From positions 1 to 64,000 of the forward strand of contig JAHBYF010000007.1 of NCBI GenBank assembly GCA_019636095.1: 64,000 nt of DNA, written 5' to 3'. Source of the DNA: Hyphomonadaceae bacterium (GTDB lineage Bacteria > Pseudomonadota > Alphaproteobacteria > Caulobacterales > Aquidulcibacteraceae). Below the pieces are notes generated by a model. That model was not told the origin of the DNA, did not search any database, and saw only the letters and a list, made by a program, of their open reading frames with translations. The position numbers and the translations under genes are program-made. Of this stretch, positions 28,758-35,660 are shown piece after piece. Position 1 is the stretch's first letter, and each line of letters starts with the position of its first letter.

Positions 28758-28778
28758 CGGTCCGGTTGATCCGGACCG
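28758..28778 (-). other. Hairpin directly before the ilvD start codon
   Basis: CGGTCCGG (28758-28765) and CCGGACCG (28771-28778) are perfect inverted repeats with a 5-nt loop, ending 2 nt from the ilvD ATG at 28755 and just after the attenuator. No Shine-Dalgarno of the GGAGG type is visible. The hairpin could occlude initiation, or mark a processing site or protein-binding site. Confidence 0.45.
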
Positions 28779-28786
28779 CAGGCAAC

Positions 28787-28816
28787 AAAAAACCCCGCTG
28801 CCTTTCGGAGCGGGGT
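28787..28816 (-). terminator. Attenuator terminator of the ilv/leu operon
   Basis: On the minus strand ACCCCGCT (28816-28809) pairs with AGCGGGGT (28799-28792). Two inner CC/GG pairs enclose a GAAA loop, and six U residues (28792-28787) follow. This is an intrinsic terminator placed between the leader peptide stop (28843) and ilvD (28755). The competing antiterminator pairs CGGAGCGG at 28870-28863, inside leader codons 23-26, with CCGCTCCG at 28813-28806, which is the 5' arm of the terminator. All 8 base pairs match. On the plus strand no T-tract follows, so direction is unambiguous. Confidence 0.9.
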
Positions 28817-28842
28817 CGGTGCTTGCGGTCCTGAGTTTGTTG

Positions 28843-28938
28843 TCAGGTCACATGCAGCAACGCCGCTCCGGGCTTAAGAATAAGCGCGAGCGAGCTAAGG
28901 AGCGATACGACTACGAGAATAAGCGAGAAGACGCGCAC
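28843..28938 (-). CDS. ilv/leu leader peptide (attenuation peptide)
   Basis: 31 codons from GTG 28938 to TGA 28843; the reading frame stays open further upstream, but no better start is near. Residues 6-21 (LILVVVSLLSSLALIL) contain 12 Ile/Leu/Val codons of 16, directly followed by codons 23-26 that form one arm of the antiterminator. Ribosome stalling on any of the three branched-chain tRNAs would free that arm, let it pair with the terminator's 5' arm, and allow transcription into ilvD. The start RVFSLILVVV resembles the enterobacterial ilvGMEDA leader (RVISLVVISVVV). GAGG lies 11 nt upstream of GTG, a rather long spacing, so the exact start is less certain than the peptide itself. Confidence 0.85.
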   Translation of the reverse strand: MRVFSLILVVVSLLSSLALILKPGAALLHVT

Positions 28939-29174
28939 GTCCGCGATCGCCTCAACGGCGAGTTCAGCAGGCGTAACGGCGCGCGCGCGGTTCACGTTCA
29001 AAATGCTCCCATACAAATAGACGCACAGCTTGTGGACGAGCGCAACGAAAAATCTCGCAACCGCAGCAAATGCGAGTCGAAAATGAAGCGCGTGCGCAAC
29101 ACATGCACCACGCGCATGAGCCAATCTGCACAATAATTGCGCGACCGCTTGGTCAGTGATGATAAGGAGCGCGC

Positions 29175-30761
29175 GTGACGAACGCGTCTGATCCTGAAGT
29201 TGAGAAGCTGCTTGAAGCAGCGAAGCGCGCGTACGCCGGTGGCGATAAGCCGGGTGCGGCGGCGCTTGCGCGGCAAACGCTGCTGCGACGACCCGGTGAA
29301 GCGACGGCATTGCAGATACTAGGAGTGGTCGCGCTTGACGCGGGCGACGCAGCGGCAGCCCGGCGTCATCTTGAGGCATCCAACGCGGCGCGTCCTAACG
29401 CGGTGACACTTAATATGATCGGCGTCGCGGCCGGGCGGATGGATGACGGGGTAGTCGCGAGAGCGGCCTTCACGCGCGCGGGCGAGATGGGACTTGCCGA
29501 GGGTTGGCGCAATCTTGGCGTCACTGAGAAGGGTGAGGCCCAGATCGCGGCCTACCAGAAAGCGATCGCGATGGCGCCGAATGATGCAGCCTCGCAGGCA
29601 GGATTGGCGCAGGCATTTGAGCTTCGTCACGACTTGGCGCGGGCGAAGGAGCATGGCGACGCGGCGCTGCGTCTTGACGCTGGCAACGTGACTGCACGGC
29701 TGGCGTTGGCGCGTGTGCTCATGCGCGAGAAGGATTTCGCCGGGGCGGAGGCGATGTTGGCGCCGGTTGTTCAAGCGCCGCGTACGCCTGCAGAACTGCG
29801 GGCTCAAGCGCTTGGCCTCGTGGGGGACTCGCGAGACCGGCGCGATGACGCGCGCGGGGCATTCGAGGCCTTTACGGCGGCAAATCAATTGTCGCTGCAA
29901 CTGCACGGCGCATGGCTGAACGCCAGCGAGCGACTCTACCACCCCGATAGCGTGCGCCGAATGGCTGAGATGGCGAGCAAGCTCGATGCGAGCGGATGGA
30001 GCGCGCCGGCCGGGACGCGATCGCCTGTCTTCCTGGTGGGTTTCCCGCGATCTGGAACGACGTTGCTCGACCAGATACTCGAGTCGCACAGCAACATTGT
30101 TTGCCTCGAAGAGAGCGAGCATTTCAGCGATGCGCTTGGCGATGTCGTTACCGAGCCGAGCCGTGCTTTCGCGCCGGCGAGTTTGACGACGGAGGAGATG
30201 CAACGCGTGCGCGAGGGCTATTGGCGGCGGGTTGGCGATCGGGAAGCATCGGTCGTCGTTGACAAATACCCGCTCAATATTGTCGTACTGCCTTTGATCA
30301 AGCGGGTGTTCCCAAACGCCAAGATCATCTTTGCACTGCGTGATCCGCGCGATGTGGTGCTTTCCTGCTTTCAGCAGCGTTTCACAATCAACGCAGCAAT
30401 GGCGCAGTTTCTCGAACTTGACCGAGCCGGCGCATACTACGACCAGGCCATGACTCTCTTCGAGCTTTGCCGCGCGCGCCTCAACCTGAATCTCAGTCAG
30501 GTCCGCTACGAGGATGTAGTGGCGGATCTTGAAGGCACGGCCCGAGCGCTCTGCGCATTCCTCAGCGTCCCGTTCGAAGACCGCATGCTCAACTATCGCG
30601 AGACGGCGTTAAAGCGGGACATTGCGACGCCGAGCGCCCGGCAAGTCATCGAGCCGCTCTACAGTCGTTCGATCGGGCGTTGGCGGCGATACGAAGAGGA
30701 GTTGGCGCCGGTGTTGCCCGTGCTGACGCCATGGGCGGAGCGCTACGGATATGCGCCCTAG
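29175..30761 (+). CDS. TPR-repeat sulfotransferase
   Basis: 528 residues from GTG 29175, with AAGGAG 6 nt upstream. Residues 8-200 are tetratricopeptide-like helices (EAAKRAYAGGDKPGAAALAR; AIAMAPNDAASQAGLAQAFE). From about 284 a sulfotransferase domain follows: GFPRSGTTLLDQIL (289-302) is the PAPS 5'-phosphosulfate loop, and IIFALRDPRDVVLSCF the 3'-phosphate-binding motif. It probably transfers sulfate from PAPS to a protein or glycan, the TPR part recruiting the acceptor. Such TPR-sulfotransferases are frequent in Caulobacterales and related groups. It is divergent from the ilv leader and overlaps the next convergent gene by 4 nt. Confidence 0.93.
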   Translation: MTNASDPEVEKLLEAAKRAYAGGDKPGAAALARQTLLRRPGEATALQILGVVALDAGDAAAARRHLEASNAARPNAVTLNMIGVAAGRMDDGVVARAAFTRAGEMGLAEGWRNLGVTEKGEAQIAAYQKAIAMAPNDAASQAGLAQAFELRHDLARAKEHGDAALRLDAGNVTARLALARVLMREKDFAGAEAMLAPVVQAPRTPAELRAQALGLVGDSRDRRDDARGAFEAFTAANQLSLQLHGAWLNASERLYHPDSVRRMAEMASKLDASGWSAPAGTRSPVFLVGFPRSGTTLLDQILESHSNIVCLEESEHFSDALGDVVTEPSRAFAPASLTTEEMQRVREGYWRRVGDREASVVVDKYPLNIVVLPLIKRVFPNAKIIFALRDPRDVVLSCFQQRFTINAAMAQFLELDRAGAYYDQAMTLFELCRARLNLNLSQVRYEDVVADLEGTARALCAFLSVPFEDRMLNYRETALKRDIATPSARQVIEPLYSRSIGRWRRYEEELAPVLPVLTPWAERYGYAP

Positions 30762-31108
30762 CGTGGGCCGTTAAAGACAGCCTGCGCTTGAAGGACCGAA
30801 TGATCGGCGGCGGTAAAGTCGCCGGCCTTCACGGCCTCCAACACCTTGCGAAGATGGTCGGCGCACGCGGCCAGATGCTGACGCTCAGCTTCCGACGCTG
30901 CAAAGCGCGCAAGATCGTAAACGCGGCGGCGGTCATCGCTTGAGAGTACGCCGTTCAGTTGCACGCGGAGGCGGCGCATGACAGCGCCGAGCGGCGGTGG
31001 TTCGGCCGCATCGTCATAGGTGCGCCGGTCGCCCCAGCGCTTTCCCAGGCCGCCCTTGCGCCTGTCAGGTCCGAAATAGACCTCGTTATCCACCCACTTG
31101 CGGTTCAT
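30758..31108 (-). CDS. Conserved hypothetical protein with GPDRRK motif
   Basis: 116 residues. Residues 9-18 (EVYFGPDRRK) and KRWGDRRTYDD are arginine-rich GPDRR-type segments, often seen near PilZ-related or cell-cycle proteins of alphaproteobacteria. The rest is helical (LSSDDRRRVYDLARFAASEA). No enzyme motif or membrane segment. Convergent 4-nt overlap with the sulfotransferase gene. Function unknown. Confidence 0.75.
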   Translation of the reverse strand: MNRKWVDNEVYFGPDRRKGGLGKRWGDRRTYDDAAEPPPLGAVMRRLRVQLNGVLSSDDRRRVYDLARFAASEAERQHLAACADHLRKVLEAVKAGDFTAADHSVLQAQAVFNGPR

Positions 31109-31213
31109 AGCAGTGCGGGACGCTACGCTGGCATTGCTAACGCGAAATTAGCGAAACTGACGTCACACGCCCCGGTTGCGGTAAGGCGCTGCGCAAAGTT
31201 GTGCCGACGTTTG

Positions 31214-32053
31214 TCAGCGCTTGCGGATGAGGCCTTCTTGGGCGGTTGAGGCGACAAGAGTTCCATCTTCACGATAGATCGCGCCGCGATTGAAGCCGCG
31301 TGCGCCCGACGCGCTCGGACTGTCCTGCACGTATAGGTGCCACTTCGAAAAATTCGTGGGACGGTGAAACCAGATGATGTGATCCAAGCTCGCGGTTTGC
31401 ACGCCGGATTGCCAGCTCACGCCGTGCGGACGCATCGCTGTGCCGAGTAGCGAATAGTCGGAAGAGTAAGCGAGGAACGCCTGGTTCAGCGCAACGTCAT
31501 CGCCGGCGTCGGATCGGGCGCGCAACCAGACGCTTTGTTGCGGCGGCTTTGGGACGGGCTTTGAGACATCAACGGGGTCGATTGCCCGCATTTCAATGGG
31601 CGCATTGCGCAGCCAGCGCGTGTTTTCTTCGGGTTGAGACTTGATCCAAGCTTCGACGAACTTGCCAACCTCATCGGCCGAATACGCGGGCGCCGGCATT
31701 TCACTTTGGTGCTCGTAACCGGTTTCCGGCGTTTGGAACGAACAGGCCATGTTGAAGATCTGCTCGCCCTTTTGAATGGCGATGACGCGCCGGGTCGCAA
31801 AGCTTTTGCCGTCGCGCGAGCGCTCAACCTGGTAAAGCACCGGGATGCTCGGATCACCGGGGCGGATGAAATAGCTCTGCAGCGAATGGCAAACCTGACC
31901 GCCCACGGTCTTGTAGGCCGCCATCAGAGCTTGGGCGACGACTTGGCCGCCAAAGATGCGTTGGCGCTCCTCGGGCGGGGAGACGCCTCGAAACAGGTTC
32001 ACCTCGATGGGTTCCAAGGTGAGAATACCGATGAGTTCGTCCATTGCGGACAT
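31214..32053 (-). CDS. tesB: Acyl-CoA thioesterase II (TesB)
   Basis: 279 residues with a double hot-dog fold. RIFGGQVVAQALMAA and LQSYFIRPGDPSIPVLYQVE form the first half. ASLDHIIWFHRP carries the catalytic Asp, and RGFNRGAIYREDGTLVASTAQEGLIR is the conserved end with the catalytic Gln. It hydrolyses medium- and long-chain acyl-CoA. ATG 32053 or 32044 are both possible starts, with no strong ribosome site at either. The length is normal for the family. Confidence 0.95.
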   Translation of the reverse strand: MSAMDELIGILTLEPIEVNLFRGVSPPEERQRIFGGQVVAQALMAAYKTVGGQVCHSLQSYFIRPGDPSIPVLYQVERSRDGKSFATRRVIAIQKGEQIFNMACSFQTPETGYEHQSEMPAPAYSADEVGKFVEAWIKSQPEENTRWLRNAPIEMRAIDPVDVSKPVPKPPQQSVWLRARSDAGDDVALNQAFLAYSSDYSLLGTAMRPHGVSWQSGVQTASLDHIIWFHRPTNFSKWHLYVQDSPSASGARGFNRGAIYREDGTLVASTAQEGLIRKR

Positions 32054-32133
32054 GGGCGCGTTTCCAGACGTGGGAGGAGCCCCGGCTTATGGCGCGGCGG
32101 CGCGGCTTACAAGCGCTGCGCCGCAATGCTGCT

Positions 32134-32646
32134 CTACGGAATGAGGTTGCCCTCGGCGTCGCACCAAGGCTCGCGGCGCCCGCGCCAGGGACGGGCGAGG
32201 CCTTCGGCCATGAGTGTTTCACCCATGTCGCGCCCGTCGATGACAACGAAGGCGATGGTGCGGCCGTAGCGGTCGATGCGGCCGGTGGCGTTGAGTTCAA
32301 CGCGCTGCGCCTCGGAAATGAGAGTGCGCACCGCCTGGGTGGCGCGATTGCCGAGTTCGCGCTCGGCGGTGCAGTGCGCTCGCGGGCCGGTCTCGGGCGT
32401 GTCGATGTTGACCAGACGATAGACGATGTCGCTGCTCATATCCTCAATCGTGTCCCCGTCCACCACGCGGATGCGTCCCGCAACAACACCGCTGCTCTGA
32501 GTGTTCGACTCCGCACGGATCAATTGAGTTGTCTGCGCTTCCGCCAGCGCTCCGGGATCGGCGCTCAGGAACACGTAGCTGAGAGACGCCGCGAGAATGA
32601 GCGAGAGAGCTGCTAGGCCTGCGCTTAGAGTTCTGGAGTTCGCCAT
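32134..32646 (-). CDS. Thermonuclease family protein (SNase-like), membrane-anchored or secreted
   Basis: 170 residues. A hydrophobic N-terminal segment (about 8-28, LAALSLILAASLSYVFL) is a signal anchor or signal peptide. Residues 60-165 are a staphylococcal-nuclease fold: VVDGDTI, YRLVNIDTPETG with catalytic Arg, RELGNRATQAVR with Glu/Arg, and RYGRTIAFVVIDGRDMGETL. It would be a calcium-dependent nuclease acting outside the cytoplasm. It lies between tesB and the coiled-coil gene, all on the minus strand. Confidence 0.9.
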   Translation of the reverse strand: MANSRTLSAGLAALSLILAASLSYVFLSADPGALAEAQTTQLIRAESNTQSSGVVAGRIRVVDGDTIEDMSSDIVYRLVNIDTPETGPRAHCTAERELGNRATQAVRTLISEAQRVELNATGRIDRYGRTIAFVVIDGRDMGETLMAEGLARPWRGRREPWCDAEGNLIP

Positions 32647-32706
32647 GGCATCAGCCAGACGCTCCAGAGGTTACTAGGCCGTAAACGCGCGGCGCGCCGA
32701 CCGGCG

Positions 32707-35325
32707 CTAGGCGCTTTGGCGGTCGCCTTCGCCGTTAGCAATGAAGCGCTCTTCGAGCATCTGCACCGTATCGGCAACTTGTTCGAGCGTGCGCACGCTG
32801 CGCTGCTCAATACCGAGGATGCGCTCTTCGACGCGCCGGCGTAGATCGTCGAACTCTGCCGCGAGGTTGTAGTCGACCTCCGTGTGCTCGAGTGTCGCCA
32901 GGCGGCGATCGTTGTCGGCAACGAAGCGAGCGATGTCGCCGCGCAGAGTTTCCAGCGCCTCGGCTTGGCGGGTTTCCATAGCGAGGAGGCGCTGCTGCAA
33001 TGCGGCGAGTTCCTGTGGGGCGACAGCAGGAGGCTTCGCTGCCGTTTCGGTGTGAAGCCGTTCGACGGCGCTCAGCCGGGTCGCCAGCAAAGCGACGTCT
33101 TCTGAGGATGTTTGTGAGCGTTCGACGGCGCCAACGCGATGTGACAGCGAGGCGATATCCGTGGAGGCCTGCAGTCGTTCCACAGCGCCGAGCCTGCTCG
33201 CGAGCGCCGCGACCTCATCGCTCGATGCGACCGGAATTTCGCGAACGGAGATTTGCTCGAGGCGTAAGTCGGCCAGCGCCATTTCGAGCTTGTGAAGGCG
33301 GTCATCGGCCTGCGATGAAGCTTCGGCGTAGCCAGTGGTCAAGCGGCCCATGAGGCGGACAAGATCTTCCGTCTTTTCGGCGCTTACCTTCGTTTCATCG
33401 CCCAACTGGGCGATGCGGAGCATCACTTGATCGTAGCCACTCTTGGCGACGGCCTGACGCAGCACGTTCAACTGCGCTTCGATGTCGGCCAATTTGTTGT
33501 CGAAGGCCGCGTCGCCCCGCGAGGCCGCGGCCACGCCTTCGCGGAGTTCTTCGATCCGGCGCACAAGCGCGTCGTCGCCGCTTTTGGAAATCGCTTGGCG
33601 CAGGACGTTGAGTTGGGCTTCCATATCGCCCAGCTTGGAATCAAGCGCGGCGTCACCGTTAGCGGCCTCAGAGAGGCGGTCGCTCAACTCTTCGATCCGC
33701 CGGACAAGAGCTTCGTCGCCATTGTTGCCGACGGCTTGGCGCAGCACATTCACTTGCGCTTCGATATCGGCCATTTTTGCGCCCGACGCGGCATCGCTGA
33801 GCGCTGTTTCGACCGTGGTGATGCGTTCGATCAAAGTTGCTTGAGTCCGCAGCGCCAGGTCAATGACGGTGAGGCGCGCGCTCGCGCCGGATTGCTGCTC
33901 GCGCAATTCCGTCCATTCGGCCTGTGACTCCGCGCGGGCTTGTTGGACTAGCGATGACGTCTCATTACGAGCCGCGGCGATGTCACCCGCGAGCTTTTCA
34001 AGCGCGACAAGCGCGGAAGCCTCGACGCGCTCGTTATCGGCCCGAAGCTGGAAATGGATTTCCGAAACGTCAGATTCATGACGGTTAAGGCGAGTCGCGA
34101 GCGCTTCGGTTTGCTCAGTCGCGATGCTAAGAGCTTCGCGCGTGCTATCGGCAGCGATGCGCTCGGCCTCGGCTACGCGATAAAGCATCTGTTCGCGCAG
34201 AGCGCCAACATCGCCGGCGCTCTCGCAGACAGCGGCGTCAAGCAGCTTCAGGCGCGCAAGAGCGCCTTGATGTCGCTCTTTCAACTCGGATATCTCGGCT
34301 GAAAGGTCACCATGAACGCTTTCGAGTGCGGCGCGGTGATCTTGCGACGCTCGCTGAAGATCGCTTGCGAGCGCCGCGCCAGCCTGACGGAGGCTTTCGG
34401 CGGTATCTTCTAGCGCAATCTGTGCGGCGTCTTCCATGTCAGCCATTCGCGCGCGCAGCTGGTCGGCGCTGCTTGCGGTTTGGCGCTCAACGAGTTCTAC
34501 CCGGTTGGATAGCGCCTCCATCCGCGCGGTCGCGTCGGAGAATGCGGAGTGGACGCGGCGCCGGGTTTCGTCGACGCCCTCGGCAACACTTTGCTCTAGA
34601 GATTCTCTAACGCCGCGAAGTTCGACCACGAGGTGAGCGACGGCGGCGTCGGCCTGAGCCGCAGCCTCGTCGGCGGCGGCAGCGACGTCACGCAGGCCAT
34701 TGTTCAACCGGAGCGCGATCTGATCGGAGAACTCTGAAAAATCTGAGGCAACCGCATGCTTCAGCTGTTCGTGCGCATCGGCAAGGACGCCAACATTGGT
34801 GTCGGCGCGGCGGGCGATGGTGTCGACGTCCTGAGTGTAAGCGCCCAACGCCGAGATCGAGTGAGCGAGACTCTCGTGCGCGGCGGCGTTTTCGCTCAGG
34901 CGCGCTGCGGCAGCAGTGTCACTTTGGTCCTGCATGGCCACGAGCTGTTCGGCGGTGTCCTTCAAGCCCTGCTGAAGAGCCTCAGCGGTGCCGGCGGCAA
35001 AGGTTTCCAAGTCGTCAACGCGTTCGCTGACGTCGAAAAAGGAGGCGTCCAATGTTCGGTGGGCGGCGCCGAGACCTTCCAACGAGTTTTTGAGATGCCG
35101 CTCAAGGGTGCGAAGGCGCTTACGCACCCCCAGCTCGATGGCATCGACGTCCTCGGTGAGGTCATCCACACTTGGCGCGGTGGCGATCTGGTCGGCGATT
35201 GCGGCGCGCAAAACTTGGTCGGTGACATAATCAGCCAGGCTGATACCGAGGCGCTCGGCCTCGGCGGCCGCTCGCGCGCGCGTCTCAGGGTCTACGCCCT
35301 TGAGCACCCATGCACTGTCACTCAT
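32707..35325 (-). CDS. Large coiled-coil protein with podJ-like N-terminus
   Basis: 872 residues, almost wholly alpha-helical. The start (WVLKGVDPETRARAAAEAER, then LGISLADYVTDQVL) resembles the N-terminus of PodJ-type polar organisers of Caulobacterales, with a ribbon-helix-helix flavour. From about 60 to the end heptad-rich segments dominate. Between about residues 520 and 660 there are near-identical 47-residue tandem repeats (core EAQLNVLRQA...LVRRIEEL). There is no membrane segment, Sel1 or peptidoglycan-binding domain, so it is not a complete PodJ. A cytoplasmic scaffold role in polarity or cell division is inference. Confidence 0.82.
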   Translation of the reverse strand: MSDSAWVLKGVDPETRARAAAEAERLGISLADYVTDQVLRAAIADQIATAPSVDDLTEDVDAIELGVRKRLRTLERHLKNSLEGLGAAHRTLDASFFDVSERVDDLETFAAGTAEALQQGLKDTAEQLVAMQDQSDTAAAARLSENAAAHESLAHSISALGAYTQDVDTIARRADTNVGVLADAHEQLKHAVASDFSEFSDQIALRLNNGLRDVAAAADEAAAQADAAVAHLVVELRGVRESLEQSVAEGVDETRRRVHSAFSDATARMEALSNRVELVERQTASSADQLRARMADMEDAAQIALEDTAESLRQAGAALASDLQRASQDHRAALESVHGDLSAEISELKERHQGALARLKLLDAAVCESAGDVGALREQMLYRVAEAERIAADSTREALSIATEQTEALATRLNRHESDVSEIHFQLRADNERVEASALVALEKLAGDIAAARNETSSLVQQARAESQAEWTELREQQSGASARLTVIDLALRTQATLIERITTVETALSDAASGAKMADIEAQVNVLRQAVGNNGDEALVRRIEELSDRLSEAANGDAALDSKLGDMEAQLNVLRQAISKSGDDALVRRIEELREGVAAASRGDAAFDNKLADIEAQLNVLRQAVAKSGYDQVMLRIAQLGDETKVSAEKTEDLVRLMGRLTTGYAEASSQADDRLHKLEMALADLRLEQISVREIPVASSDEVAALASRLGAVERLQASTDIASLSHRVGAVERSQTSSEDVALLATRLSAVERLHTETAAKPPAVAPQELAALQQRLLAMETRQAEALETLRGDIARFVADNDRRLATLEHTEVDYNLAAEFDDLRRRVEERILGIEQRSVRTLEQVADTVQMLEERFIANGEGDRQSA
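33487..33768 (-). repeat. Two 141-bp tandem repeats inside the coiled-coil gene
   Basis: The units 33768-33628 and 33627-33487 each encode 47 residues beginning D(I/M)EAQ(V/L)NVLRQA, with LVRRIEEL at the centre and GDAA(L/F)D(S/N)KL at the end. A third, diverging copy begins at 33486 and fades after about 15 residues. Copy-number change here would lengthen the rod without shifting frame. Confidence 0.85.
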
Positions 35326-35372
35326 TGGTCAGCCTCTACGGTCCCCAAGCCCCAAGGGATGCCGCAACGTGC

Positions 35373-35387
35373 TTAAGGTCGCGTAAA
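35373..35387. promoter_or_regulatory. CtrA-like site (TTAA-N7-TAAA)
   Basis: TTAA (35373-35376), seven bases, then TAAA (35384-35387), 48 bp upstream of the coiled-coil gene start. The CtrA consensus of alphaproteobacteria is TTAA-N7-TTAA, so one base differs. Such a site would suit a cell-polarity gene, but the motif is short and AT-rich stretches match by chance. Confidence 0.25.
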
Positions 35388-35611
35388 ATCGAAGGTTTTC
35401 GCTTCGTTAAAGTGGCGCACCGATTTGCACTCGCCACATTTCGTTCAGCTTTCGCTCACGCGGAGCGAGCACTGAACTTTTCTGGCGTTTTGGCGATCAC
35501 GCGGGCGCAAATCATGTCATCTTGTGCTTGTTGTTTGGGCGGATCGTGCGCGGCATCTCGACCTCACCTTATCGCCGCCAGATTTGCATGGCTTTTTAGT
35601 TAGGTCGTCTC

Positions 35612-35637
35612 GGAACCGGAGTTCTTATGTAAAGGTT
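35612..35637 (+). promoter_or_regulatory. EcfG (general stress response) type promoter for prkA operon
   Basis: GGAAC (35612-35616), a 17-bp spacer, then GGTT (35634-35637). This fits the GGAAC-N16/17-(C/G)GTT promoter used by the alphaproteobacterial general stress sigma factor EcfG. It lies 24 bp before the prkA start codon, so the leader would be short. prkA-yeaH-spoVR is a stress/stationary-phase operon in many bacteria, which supports the call. Confidence 0.65.
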
Positions 35638-35660
35638 GCTGGGACGCGGACGGAGGCATG

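Larger units (their letters stand above)
35326..35657. other. Divergent regulatory region between coiled-coil gene and prkA
   Basis: 332 bases without a credible gene. It holds a CtrA-like half-matching site near the coiled-coil gene (35373-35387) and an EcfG-type promoter near prkA (35612-35637). The middle (about 35400-35600) shows no strong inverted repeat. Confidence 0.5.

Noticed and set aside
28843..29379. 178-residue minus-strand frame containing the leader peptide
   Set aside because: Only the last 31 codons are meaningful as the attenuation peptide; the upstream part overlaps the promoter region and the start of the divergent sulfotransferase gene.
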